From positions 124,001 to 188,000 of the forward strand of contig CAVWLJ010000010.1 of assembly GCA_963755755.1 (NCBI GenBank): a stretch of DNA of 64,000 bases. Reading direction: 5' to 3'. Positions within the stretch are counted from its first letter, which is position 1; the number at the start of each line of letters is the position of its first letter. Positions 27,646-35,917 of the stretch are shown in pieces. Under the pieces are notes generated by a model. It saw only the letters and a list, made by a program, of their open reading frames with translations. It made no database searches and was not told the origin of the DNA. Source of the stretch: DATKNA01 sp963755755 (GTDB lineage: Bacteria; Actinomycetota; Actinomycetes; Actinomycetales; Kineosporiaceae). A program made the position numbers and the translations under genes.

Positions 27646-29178
27646 TCAGGCTCGGCCGATGAGCTCCGCGACGATCGCGGCCGACAGACCGACGAGGGGG
27701 ATGCCTCCGCCCGGGTGCGAGGAGCCGCCGACGAGGAACAGCCCCGGCACCGGCGAGCGGTTCGCCGGGCGCAGGAACGCCGCCCGGAGGCCGTTGCTGC
27801 TCGTCCCGTAGATCGAGCCGCCGACGCTGCCGGTGTCCCGCTCGAGATCGGCCGGGGTACGGATCTCCCGCCACAGCACCCGCTCGCGGACGTCGAGGCC
27901 GCGCTCGGCCATCGCGACGAGGATGCGGTCGGCGTAGCGGTCGCGCAGCCCGGGCGCGTCCCAGTCGACCCCGCGACCCCCGGCGTCCGCCTCCTGGCCC
28001 GGCGGCACGTGCCGCGGAGCGTTCACCAGCACGAACCAGGCCTCGTGATCGTCGTCCGGGCGCAGTGCGGGGTCGTCCGGTGCGCTGATGTAGACGGTGG
28101 GGTCGGGCACCGGCCGCGGTCCACTGCGGCGGTGCGGGCCGGTGCCGAAGACGGAGTCGAACTCGTCGTCGTAGTCGGCGGGGAAGAGCACGCTGTGGTG
28201 CGTCATCCCCGGCGTCCGGCCGCGCAGCGCGAGCAGCAGGACGAACCCCGAGAGCGACGGCTCGGCGCGGCGGAGCGCGCGCAGCGGACGGGCGCCCACG
28301 GACGGCGGCAGCAGGTCGCGGTACACCCGCGCGGCGTCGGTGTTCGCGACCACGACGTCCGCGCCGATCTCCTCGCCGTCGGCCAGGCGGACGCCGGCGG
28401 CGCGTCCGGAGCCGTCGAGGAGGATCGCCGCGACCGGCGCCCCGAGACGGATGCGGGCGCCGCGTTCGACGGCGCGGGCGTGCACGGCGTCGCCGAGCCG
28501 GCGCAGGCCCCCGGGCACGTACCAGGCGCCGAAGGTCTGCTCCACGTAGGGCACCGTGGCGAGCGCGGCGGGGGCGCGGCGCGGGTCCGAGCCGGTGTAG
28601 GTGGCGTAGCGGTCGAGGAAGGTCCGCTGGTGCGGGTGGTGCAGGTACTGCCGGCCGAGGTCGCGCAGCGAACGCCACGGGGCCACGGTGCGCAGGTCAC
28701 GGACGCGGCGGGTCTGGGCGAGCAGGGTGCGGGAGCCGTCGAGCGGGGACTCGAGGAACGTCGCGCGGGTCGCATCCCAGATCGCCCCGGCCCTGGTCGT
28801 GAACGCGGCCCAGTCGGCGCCGGCGCCGGGCCCGAGCGCGTCGTCCCAGGCCCCCGCGATCGCGCTGCGCGGGCCGTTCGGCATCGCCAGCCTGGTGCCG
28901 TCGGCGAACCGGTAGGCGCAGACCGGGTCGACCGGCTGGAGCGTCACCTCGGCCTCGAGCGGACCGCCGGTGGCGAGGAAGAGGTCGCGGTAGACCGCGG
29001 GCAGGGTCAGCAGGCTGGGCCCGGTGTCGAAGACGAAACCGTCCTTGGCCAGCACGCCGAGCTTGCCGCCGACCTGCGGCGCCTGCTCGCAGACGACCAC
29101 GTCGTGACCGAGCACCGCGAGGCGTGCGGCAGCCGCGAGTCCGCCGAGCCCGGCGCCCACGACGACGACCCGCGCCAT
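27646..29178 (-). CDS. CrtD/CrtI-like carotenoid desaturase (FAD)
   Basis: A 510-residue intact FAD oxidoreductase. The dinucleotide-binding motif VVVVGAGLGGLAAAARL is at residues 4-20, then VGGKLGVLAKDGFVFDTGPSLLTLP. The C-terminal crt signature is FLVGGSSHPGGGIPLVGLSAAIVA. The GGSSHPGGG(I/L)P form is typical of C-3',4' desaturases and acyclic carotenoid oxygenases and differs from GSGTQPGVGVP of the CrtI in this window. It is the last gene of a six-gene operon, directly after the glycosyltransferase stop. CrtD is favoured because a CruF-like hydratase is in the same operon; a CrtP/CrtNb-type terminal oxidase is the alternative. Confidence 0.85.
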   Translation of the reverse strand: MARVVVVGAGLGGLAAAARLAVLGHDVVVCEQAPQVGGKLGVLAKDGFVFDTGPSLLTLPAVYRDLFLATGGPLEAEVTLQPVDPVCAYRFADGTRLAMPNGPRSAIAGAWDDALGPGAGADWAAFTTRAGAIWDATRATFLESPLDGSRTLLAQTRRVRDLRTVAPWRSLRDLGRQYLHHPHQRTFLDRYATYTGSDPRRAPAALATVPYVEQTFGAWYVPGGLRRLGDAVHARAVERGARIRLGAPVAAILLDGSGRAAGVRLADGEEIGADVVVANTDAARVYRDLLPPSVGARPLRALRRAEPSLSGFVLLLALRGRTPGMTHHSVLFPADYDDEFDSVFGTGPHRRSGPRPVPDPTVYISAPDDPALRPDDDHEAWFVLVNAPRHVPPGQEADAGGRGVDWDAPGLRDRYADRILVAMAERGLDVRERVLWREIRTPADLERDTGSVGGSIYGTSSNGLRAAFLRPANRSPVPGLFLVGGSSHPGGGIPLVGLSAAIVAELIGRA

Positions 29179-30300
29179 TCAGCGACCGGCCCGGGGCAGA
29201 GGGCGGCCCTTCCATTGCAGGGTCCCGCGCCGCCGGCGCAGCCATGACGCGGCGGTCAGCCACCCGAGCAGGGCGACGGACGCGGGGTGGCCGAGGCTGT
29301 CCGGCACCGACCGCCCCCCGGTCCGCTCGGCGACGACGTAGCGACCGGTGACCGCGGCGCCGTAGCCCACGGCGCCGACCAGTGACCCGCGCACCGCGGC
29401 GAGCGGGGGGACGACGTAGAGCACACCGAGCGCGGCCAGCACGGCGGCTGCGCCGGCGGGCGGGCCGAATGCCGCCCACGCCGACTTCTCGTACCCCTCG
29501 CGCAGATCCGGCCAGCTCTCGTACATCCGGCAGGTCGCCAGGCTGGTGCCGTCGACGACGCCGCCGAGGCCCCCCGCAGCCTTGACCGCGCGCACGAGCG
29601 CCACGTCGTCGAGCACCTCGCCGCGCACGGCCTCGTGCCCGCCCGCCCTCCGATAGGCGGCGGTGTCGACGGCCAGGAGCTGACCGTTGCCCGCGGTCAG
29701 GGACGGCCGGGGCGACTGCTCCGCCAGGCGCAGCGGCAGCAGGGTCAGCCACGACCACTGCAGCAGCGGCTGGACGAGCCGCTCCGACCAGGTCTCGGCG
29801 AGCTGGCGTGGGTAGGGGGACACGACGTCGAGCGACGCCTCCCGAAGCAGCTGCACGGTGGCCGCGACCGCGTGCGGTGCCAGCACGACGTCGGCGTCGA
29901 GGAAGACGAGGACGCTGCCGGTCGCGGCGCGGGCGAGCTGATGGCAGGCGTGCGGCTTGCCGAGCCACCCGTCCGGGAGGGGGTTCCCCCGGAGCACGCG
30001 GACCCGCGGATCGCCCGCCGCGACCCGGCGCACGACGTCGGCCGTCCCGTCGGTCGATCCGTCGTCGAGGACGAGGATCTCCAGATCGGGCACGCTGACC
30101 TGGTCGAGCACCGTGGCGATGCAGGTCGCGATCCGGCGCGCCTCGTTGCGGGCCGGCACGAGCACGCTCACCCGCTCCGCGAGCGGCGCCGGGTCGACCG
30201 CCGGGGTCCGCAGCCTCGCGAGGTTGACGAAGGTGTGCGCCGTGGCGGCGACGGCTCCCGCGCTGCCGACCCAGGTCGCGGTGCGCCAGAGCCGGCTCAT
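29179..30300 (-). CDS. Family 2 glycosyltransferase, carotenoid-operon type
   Basis: A 373-residue membrane-bound GT2 enzyme. An N-terminal TM helix precedes the GT-A domain with VSVLVPARNEARRI, VLDDGSTDGT, the FLDADVVL metal-binding motif and EVLDDVALVRAVKAAGG. Two to three C-terminal TM helices follow. Location between CruF-like and CrtD-like genes suggests it glycosylates a carotenoid 1-hydroxyl group, the role of CruC-type enzymes. The ATG at 30300 overlaps the upstream stop (ATGA). Confidence 0.85.
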   Translation of the reverse strand: MSRLWRTATWVGSAGAVAATAHTFVNLARLRTPAVDPAPLAERVSVLVPARNEARRIATCIATVLDQVSVPDLEILVLDDGSTDGTADVVRRVAAGDPRVRVLRGNPLPDGWLGKPHACHQLARAATGSVLVFLDADVVLAPHAVAATVQLLREASLDVVSPYPRQLAETWSERLVQPLLQWSWLTLLPLRLAEQSPRPSLTAGNGQLLAVDTAAYRRAGGHEAVRGEVLDDVALVRAVKAAGGLGGVVDGTSLATCRMYESWPDLREGYEKSAWAAFGPPAGAAAVLAALGVLYVVPPLAAVRGSLVGAVGYGAAVTGRYVVAERTGGRSVPDSLGHPASVALLGWLTAASWLRRRRGTLQWKGRPLPRAGR

Positions 30301-31160
30301 GAAGCTCTCCGGGCCGCCCGCAGCCGGAGCAGGTAGGGGACGACCACCAGCGCCATGCCGATCCCGCCGAGGAGGCCGACCGCGGGGCGGCCGAAGAAGG
30401 CGACGTTCGCGACGAACGAGCCGAGCCACGTCCAGGTCAGCAGCGCGGCCGGCAGCAGCTCGCCCGCCGGTGTGCTGAGGGCGGGGAGCAGCGCGTCGAG
30501 CAGCGCGGTCATCAGGGTGCCGACCAGCAACCACCCCGCGGTGTTCGTGAGCGGCACGTCCGGGACGCCGGGCAGGGACGGCGCCGGGAACGTCCACGAC
30601 CAGTGCCCGGCGGCCACCATCTGCGGGTCGAGGTAGAGGTCCCAGGCGGCGAGCGTCGCGCCGCCCAGCAGTGCCACCGCCGGCCGTCGGGCAGGGCCGG
30701 CGGGTGCGAGCCGCCGGGCCGCGAGCAGGGCCGGGTAGGCCATCATCGTCCAGGCCAGGGGCACGAGCAGGGGGACGCCGAGCAGCTGCGGCCCGAGCGT
30801 GCCGGCGTACGCGTACTGCCCGAAGGGACGTCCGCTCGCGACGCCGACCGCCTCGGCCACCAGCCCGAGGCCGCCGGCGCCGAGCAGCAGCGTGACGCCG
30901 GCTCGGACGCCGAGCCGGGCGGTTGCCGAGGCCACCGACGCCGACGCGAAGGCGAGCACGGCGCCGATCGTCGCGGCCCGGAGCGCCGCACCCTCGAGCA
31001 GCGGATAGGCGATCTGGAGGAGTACCGCTGCGGCGGCAGCGACCAGGGCGAACGTCTCGACGCGGGGATGCCGGGGAGGATCCACGACGGCCCCGCGCCG
31101 GGCGGCGGGGGAGGCGGCCGGGGCCGGGCTGGGCGCGGCGCGGCCGGGGGCCGAGGTCAC
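30297..31160 (-). CDS. cruF: CruF-like carotenoid 1,2-hydratase (DUF422 membrane protein)
   Basis: A 287-residue protein with about seven to eight TM helices. It matches the carotenoid biosynthesis family that hydrates the psi-end of lycopene-type carotenoids at C-1. Recognisable segments are GRPFGQYAYAGTLGPQLLGVPLLVPLAW, LAAWDLYLDPQMVAAGHWSW and the TNTAGWLLVG loop. I place the start at GTG 31160 because TAGACT lies 8 bases upstream and the TM fold begins ~40 residues later. The frame is nevertheless open upstream through the CrtA-like gene, so a fusion protein is possible. Confidence 0.85.
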   Translation of the reverse strand: MTSAPGRAAPSPAPAASPAARRGAVVDPPRHPRVETFALVAAAAAVLLQIAYPLLEGAALRAATIGAVLAFASASVASATARLGVRAGVTLLLGAGGLGLVAEAVGVASGRPFGQYAYAGTLGPQLLGVPLLVPLAWTMMAYPALLAARRLAPAGPARRPAVALLGGATLAAWDLYLDPQMVAAGHWSWTFPAPSLPGVPDVPLTNTAGWLLVGTLMTALLDALLPALSTPAGELLPAALLTWTWLGSFVANVAFFGRPAVGLLGGIGMALVVVPYLLRLRAARRAS

Positions 31161-31922
31161 AGCCGCGGAGTCTAGGTGCGCGGTGGCGTGGCGGCTCGTC
31201 CTGGCACTCACGCGCGCGACCGCTTCCAGCAGCGGCCGCCGACCCTGGAAGGTGCCCCGCACGTCGAGCACGGCGAACCGGGCGAACAGCTCCTCGGCGT
31301 ACCAGCCCTCGGTAGCGGTGCGGGTGACCACGTCCGCGTGGGCCGCGCGGCGGTGAGCGAACTCGATCAGGGACGCCGCGTTCTCCCAGAGGCTGAACGT
31401 CCCTTGGAGACCGATCGGCGCCTCGCCGATGCCGACGGCGAGGCGCAGGCCGGGCACCGCGTGCAGGTCCTGCGAGACCGGCGGCACCGAGCGCCAGAAC
31501 GCGCGCGCCTTCCGGGGCCGGATGCGCGCCCGGGTGAGGGCGGCGACGGGCCCGTCGACCTTCTGGGGGGCGGGGTCGCCGAACGGCGCGCGGCCGGACC
31601 AGCGTCCCCGGCTCGCGACCGGCCGCAGCACCACGTCGAGGCGCTCGCGGGCGATCCGCTCCCAGGCGCGATGGGTCGGGCCCGAGCTGAACCGCTCCGC
31701 CGCCACCGGGTCGTCCCAGACCGCGAGCAGCCCCCAGTGGAGCGGGTCGGCGTCCCGGATCGTGAAGGTCCGCCCGTCCCCGGTGCCGAGGAGTTTGGCG
31801 AACCGCAGGCCCGGCGTCCGGCGCACGTGCCGGCGGTCGAACGCCATCCGCAGCGTCGCCGCCGGGACGGCCGCCGGCGGCACCCCCCAGAGGGTCAGGG
31901 TGACGAGGGGTGGCGCGCTCAC
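31161..31922 (-). CDS. crtA: CrtA-like (spheroidene monooxygenase family) protein, no stop before cruF
   Basis: About 250 residues of a spheroidene-monooxygenase-type domain, which in purple bacteria adds a 2-keto group to acyclic carotenoids with O2. Typical segments are VTLTLWGVPPAAVP, FAKLLGTGDGRTF, WGLLAVWDD, VAALTRARIRP and the C-terminal TEGWYAEELFARFAVLDVRGTF. The start is GTG 31922, overlapping the stop of the hydrolase (GTGA). The frame has no stop and runs on into cruF. One base further, a TGA would close the gene about 30 codons before cruF, so either a true CrtA-CruF fusion or another single-base error is present. Confidence 0.75.
31169..31174 (-). promoter_or_regulatory. -10 element before cruF
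   Basis: On the minus strand TAGACT is 8 bases before the GTG at 31160, suggesting that cruF can be expressed alone, from inside the operon. Confidence 0.4.
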
Positions 31923-32778
31923 GCCGCCTCCGCCTCGGCCACCTGCACCGTTTCCTGCACGAGCTCGACCGTGCGCGCGGGCGCGTCCCACATCGGCGCG
32001 TGACCGCAGCGCGGCAGCACGACCCATCGAGCGCCCGGCGGCGCCGCCTCGCGGCGTTGGTTGTCCGGCGCGGGCAGGATGCGGTCGTCGTCGCCGAAGA
32101 CGATCGTGGCCGGGACGGTGACCTCCGTCCCGCGGTCGAAGGTGATCCGTCGGGTGGCGGCGATCATCGCCTCGTAGGCGGTGCTCGTGCGGAGCGCGTG
32201 TGCGATCCCGCGGGCGAGGCCCGGGTCGAGCGCCGCGGGGTCCGGCTGCCGGAGGCGAAGGTGATCCGCCGGACGGCCGCGTTCCCGGCGAGTCGCTCGC
32301 CCAGGGGACCGGCGGCGCGCGCGAGCGTACGGTTGATCCGGAGCAGCCGGGTCGGCTCGCCGGGCTCGAGCCGCAGGCCGGCCGGGGCGACTCCCGTGAC
32401 GCTCGCGGCGCCCCCGGCGGCGGCCAGCTCGAGCGCCACCCACCCGCCGAGGGAGTTGCCGGCGACGTGCGGGCGCTCCACCCCCAGATCCGCCAGCACG
32501 CCGGCCAACCCCGCGGCGAGCGCGGGACATCCGGCGTCCGCCTGCGGCGGTAGGGGAGCCGACCGGCCGTGGCCCGGGAGGTCGACGGCGACGACGTCGA
32601 AGCGGGCGGCGAGCGGCGCGAGCACGGGGGCCCAGACGAGCCGTGCCGCACCCACCCCGTGGACGAGCACGAGCGTGGGAGCCTCCCCCGGGCGGCGCCC
32701 GGTGCGGGTCAGCGCCCAGCCCCCGACCACCGCCGTCGGCGGCCCGGTGAGCAGCGCGAGCTCGGCCTGCAGGCTCAC
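31919..32778 (-). CDS. Alpha/beta-hydrolase of the carotenoid operon (frame break near 32240-32256)
   Basis: About 286 residues after repair. It has the HG oxyanion motif LVHGVGAARLVWAP, the VDLPGHGRS turn, nucleophile elbow GNSLGGWVA, the acid-bearing VFGDDDRILP strand and the catalytic His in PRCGHAPMWD. This break needs one base to be added, not removed, unlike the others in the window. It starts at GTG 32778, 7 bases after the ybaK stop, and overlaps crtA. The substrate is unknown; the overlap suggests a role in the same pathway. Confidence 0.82.
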
Positions 32779-32785
32779 GACCGGG

Positions 32786-33301
32786 TCACGCGACCTCGGC
32801 GGAGCGGCCGCCCGTGATGCGGAGGAGCTCGTCGAACGTCGTCGGGAAGACGGTGCGGGCGTGCCCCGCGGCCGCCCAGACCTGGTCGTGCCGGGCGAGG
32901 TCGACGTCGACGAGCGTCTCGATCGGGGTGAGGTGGCCGACCGGGGCGACCCCGCCGATGGCGAACCCGGTCGCCTCGCGGACGAAGTCGGGGTCGGCCC
33001 GGTCGAGCCGTGCGACGCCGAGCAGGGCGGCGACCTTGGCCGTGTCGACCCGGTGCGCCCCGGACGTCAGGACGAGCAGCGGCCGACGGCCGCCCGGCGC
33101 GGCGTCGTCGGGGACGGCGAAGACGAGCGAGTTGGCGATCTGCGCCACGGTGACGCCGAGCTGTTCGGCGGCGGCGGCCGCGGTGCGGGCGTGGTCGTCG
33201 AGCACGACGACGCCGTCGGCGTCCGCACCGGCGGCGGCGAGCGCGGCGCGGACCCGGGCGACCGAGGGGTGGTCCGAGACTCCGGCAGAGGTCGACGACA
33301 T
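32786..33301 (-). CDS. YbaK/EbsC-family aminoacyl-tRNA deacylase
   Basis: A 171-residue stand-alone editing domain that hydrolyses mischarged tRNA (Cys-tRNAPro for YbaK). Family features are RTAAAAAEQLGVTVAQIANSLVF (conserved lysine position replaced by N-S here), the LTSGAHRVD strand and the GFAIGGVAPVGH glycine loop. It starts at ATG 33301. It appears to head the carotenoid operon by spacing alone, without a functional link. Confidence 0.88.
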   Translation of the reverse strand: MSSTSAGVSDHPSVARVRAALAAAGADADGVVVLDDHARTAAAAAEQLGVTVAQIANSLVFAVPDDAAPGGRRPLLVLTSGAHRVDTAKVAALLGVARLDRADPDFVREATGFAIGGVAPVGHLTPIETLVDVDLARHDQVWAAAGHARTVFPTTFDELLRITGGRSAEVA

Positions 33302-33460
33302 GGTCAGCAGGCTATGGCCGGCGACTGACAGACGCCCACCCCGTCACGGCCGGGTCGGCGAGGATCGTGGCGGGGGAGCAGCATCACCGGTGGTGCTCCG
33401 AGGGGGAACGCCCTGGATCTTTCGGTGGCGGGGTCGGGGCTCCGCGAGCACCATGGCGCG

Positions 33461-34249
33461 GTGCGGCTGGCGACGCTGAACACCTGGGGCATGCGCGGGG
33501 ACTGGCCGGCGCGGCGGGCCGGCATGGCCCGCGAGTTCGCACGCCTCGCCCCGGACCTGGTCACGCTGCAGGAGACCATCCTCACGCCGTCGTACGACCA
33601 GGCCCGCGACGTCCTCGGCGGCGGGTACCACGTCGTCCACCAGTCCGACCGTGAGCCGGACGGTCAGGGGGTCACGACGGCATCGCGCTGGCCGGTCGGT
33701 GAAGTGATCGAGGTGGACCTGCACCTGACCGACCGGACCGCGGGATTCGCCAGCACCTGCCTCGTCACCGAGATCCTCGCGCCGGAGCCGTTCGGCGGGA
33801 TCTGGCTGGCCAACCACCTGCCGGACTGGCAGCTGGACCACGAGGCCGAACGCTGCCTGCAGGCCGTGACCGCGGCACGCGCGCTCGACCAGCTCGTGCT
33901 CGAGCGCCCGGGCCACGTGGTCGTCGCCGGTGACCTCGACGCCGCACCGGACGCCGACAGCGTCCGGTTCTGGACCGGCCGCCACGTGATCGACGGCCAC
34001 AGCGTCTGCTATCGCGACGCCTGGGCCTCGGCCCGTCCCACGGAGCCCGGCCACACCTTCATACCCGGCAACCCCCACGGCGCCGACTGGGACTGGCCGT
34101 TCCGCCGCATCGACTACGTCCTGGTCCGGTGCGGCGACCACGGAGGCCCCACCCTGCGGATCGAGGACTGTGCCCGCACCTTCGACCAGCCCGGCACCTG
34201 CGTCAGCGACCACTACGGACTGGTCGCCGACCTCGCCGTCGTGACCTGA
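33461..34249 (+). CDS. EEP-family (endonuclease/exonuclease/phosphatase) hydrolase
   Basis: About 262 residues. Motifs are LATLNTWGMRG (metal-binding Asn), LVTLQETIL (Glu), VVAGDLDAAPDADS and the C-terminal CVSDHYGLVADL with catalytic His. GTG 33461 is placed at the start of the first strand; an in-frame GTG at 33425 would add 12 residues and neither has a clear ribosome site. It is divergent from ybaK. The space between holds an imperfect GGAGCA...TGCTCC hairpin at 33375-33399. Unrelated in sequence detail to the EEP gene at 5074. Confidence 0.85.
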   Translation: MRLATLNTWGMRGDWPARRAGMAREFARLAPDLVTLQETILTPSYDQARDVLGGGYHVVHQSDREPDGQGVTTASRWPVGEVIEVDLHLTDRTAGFASTCLVTEILAPEPFGGIWLANHLPDWQLDHEAERCLQAVTAARALDQLVLERPGHVVVAGDLDAAPDADSVRFWTGRHVIDGHSVCYRDAWASARPTEPGHTFIPGNPHGADWDWPFRRIDYVLVRCGDHGGPTLRIEDCARTFDQPGTCVSDHYGLVADLAVVT

Positions 34250-34306
34250 TCCTGATGTGACCGGATGTGCCCAACGCCGTCCGCGGGCGCCGTCGGGCCT
34301 GCTCGC

Positions 34307-34312
34307 TAGGCT
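34307..34312 (+). promoter_or_regulatory. -10 element for leaderless pentapeptide gene
   Basis: TAGGCT lies 7 bases before the ATG at 34320. Confidence 0.45.
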
Positions 34313-34319
34313 TCCGGGC

Positions 34320-34926
34320 ATGTCGTCGCCGACCGTCGCGCCGGACGAGACGTTCGAGGGCGTGACGTGGAGCGAGGGCGTGCTCGAGGGCGTCGACGCC
34401 GAGGACGCGACGTTCCTCGACTGCACGTTCGACGGTCTGACGATCAGCGCCGGCTCCTGGGAGCGGACGTCGTGGCGCGGCGGGGCTCTGACGGGCGTCC
34501 GGGTGCTCGGCGGCCGGTTCGCACGCTCGCGGTGGCGGGGCGTCCGGTTCGAGCGGACGGCGCTCGCCGGCTGCGAGCTGCTCAGCAGCCACCTGCGTGA
34601 GGTGCACGTCGAGGCGCGGCATGCTGGACGCCGTCAACCTCCGGGGCGCCGTGCTGGAGGACGTGACGTTCGAGGACTGCGTGCTGCGGGACGTCGACCT
34701 CGGCGGTGCCCGTCTGAGCCGGGTGCGGTTCGCCGGCTGCAGGATCGAGCGGCTCGACCTCTCCTCGGCGACGCTCTCGCGCGTCGACCTGCGCGGCGCG
34801 CAGTTCACCCTCGCGCGCGGCTACGACCGGCTCGGCGGCGCGATCCTCGACATCGGCCAGGTGCTCGAGCTGGCCCCCGCCCTGGCCGCCCAGCTCGGCA
34901 TCGACGTCCGTCATCCGGAGGTCTGA
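34320..34926 (+). CDS. Pentapeptide-repeat protein (frame break near 34617)
   Basis: About 201 residues after repair. Runs of five-residue units are visible before the break (TFEGVTWSEGVLEGVD, TFLDCTFDGL, VLGGRFARSRWRGV) and after it (AVNLRGAVLEDVTFEDCVLRD, LDLSSATLSRVDLRGAQF), giving a right-handed beta-helix. Such proteins include DNA mimics that protect gyrase, but many have unknown roles. Removing one base in GAGGCGCGGC joins VHVEAG to MLDAVNLRG. The C-terminal helix ILDIGQVLELAPALAAQLGIDV is typical of the family. Confidence 0.83.
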
Positions 34927-35068
34927 CCCCGCTCTCGCGCCCCGTGGTCCCGGCTCGATCCGCTCGCGCGACGGCTCCGGTCGGGTGGGCGCGGAGAGAC
35001 CGGATCGGCCGTTCGGCGACGTCTCCTCGGGCGTCCCGGCGATCGTCCACAGGCTGGTGCGCGAGCCG

Positions 35069-35096
35069 TTGACACCACCTCCCCGGCGTGTAGAGT
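35069..35096 (+). promoter_or_regulatory. Strong sigma-70-type promoter of the SOS operon
   Basis: TTGACA (35069-35074), 16-base spacer, TAGAGT (35091-35096): a near-consensus promoter, with a LexA box centred ~17 bases downstream of the -10. It reads toward the DUF6504-HEPN-dnaE2 genes. The upstream part, 34927-35068, shows no gene. Confidence 0.75.
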
Positions 35097-35100
35097 CGAA

Positions 35101-35367
35101 GTGTTCGAACACTTGTTCGATCGAATCTCCGGCTGGGATCGCGGCCTGGCCGGGGGGTGGTCCCGGAGCTGGGTGACCTCGACCCCGCCCGCTCCGGGCC
35201 ATCTGCTCGGCGTGGCCGGGCGGGCGTGGGGAAGCGCCCGTCCGGTCACGTCGATGATGCCTGCCTTCCCCCTCCGGGCGTCACCGTCGTCGCGCTCACG
35301 ACAGGAGGGGATTGCTCGCCATGCGTACATATGCAGATCCGGTCGAGGTCCGTACCGGGACCGGTGA
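35101..35367 (+). CDS. Possible small leaderless ORF carrying the LexA box in its first codons
   Basis: A GTG 4 bases after the TAGAGT -10 opens an 88-codon frame beginning VFEHLFDRISGWDRGL. Its first ~60 codons keep a high GC third position; the last part overlaps the DUF6504 gene in another frame and looks non-coding. The start resembles that of LexA-controlled DUF222/HNH genes (MFEHMFD-type), so it may be a remnant, but it could equally be an accident of the LexA box sequence. If not coding, 35121-35320 is a ~200-base 5' leader. Confidence 0.2.
   Translation: MFEHLFDRISGWDRGLAGGWSRSWVTSTPPAPGHLLGVAGRAWGSARPVTSMMPAFPLRASPSSRSRQEGIARHAYICRSGRGPYRDR
35105..35120. promoter_or_regulatory. LexA (SOS) box
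   Basis: TCGAACACTTGTTCGA is an exact match to the actinobacterial SOS box TCGAAC-N4-GTTCGA. Its place just downstream of the -10 means bound LexA would block initiation. It predicts DNA-damage induction of the operon that follows. Confidence 0.92.
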
Positions 35368-35710
35368 GACCGCCGACGCCCCCACGACCTTCGTGTGGCG
35401 CGGTCGGCTCTACGTCGTCAGGGACGTGCTGGGTCACTGGCGGGAGCGGCGCTCCTGGTGGTCCTCGTCGGCCGCCCGCCGCGTGCACGGCGAGGGGGAC
35501 GAGAGCGGCCCGGCGGGCGGGGGAGTGCGCGTCGCCGAGCTGGCGGAGGAGCGGGAGGTGTGGCGGGTCTGCGCGTCCCGGGGCCGCTCCTACACCGAAG
35601 GCGTCTTCGACCTCTGCCGCGAACCCGTGGAGCGGGACGGGCCCACCGAGCCGGGCGAGCCCGACGAGCCTTCGTCCGGTGCCTGGCGCCTGGTCCACGT
35701 CGCGGACTGA
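35321..35710 (+). CDS. DUF6504-family protein, first gene of SOS operon
   Basis: A 129-residue protein with the family core FVWRGRLYVVRDVLGHWRERRSWW near residues 24-47, then VWRVCASRGRSYTEGVFDLCREP and a WRLVHVAD end. DUF6504 members are encoded beside ImuB/DnaE2-type translesion genes in actinobacteria, consistent with the LexA box upstream. The start is ATG 35321 with AGGAGGGG upstream; an in-frame TTG at 35312 is too close to that site. The biochemical role is unknown. Confidence 0.78.
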   Translation: MRTYADPVEVRTGTGETADAPTTFVWRGRLYVVRDVLGHWRERRSWWSSSAARRVHGEGDESGPAGGGVRVAELAEEREVWRVCASRGRSYTEGVFDLCREPVERDGPTEPGEPDEPSSGAWRLVHVAD

Positions 35711-35917
35711 GCCGCCGCACCCCGCCGGTCGCCGCCCCGACGCCGTCCCATGACCGATCCACCCGCGCGTCCGGCGAGCGAACCCGACGAGCCCGACCCC
35801 GCACCCGAGCCGCGTACGGACATCTCCCACCGGGAGCCCGTATCCGACGGCCCGCCCGACGCCCTACTCGTCGACCCACTCGACGAGAACCCGCCCGACG
35901 AACCCCTGGAGGATGCC

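Noticed and set aside
27715..29247. A 510-codon open frame on the plus strand across the crtD-like gene
   Set aside because: It is Arg/Gly/Val-rich antisense composition typical of high-GC DNA and has no motifs, while the minus strand encodes a clear FAD enzyme.
33375..33399. GGAGCA...TGCTCC hairpin between ybaK and the EEP gene as a terminator
   Set aside because: The genes are divergent, so no transcript ends here; the pairing beyond six bases is poor. Mentioned only within the gene entry.
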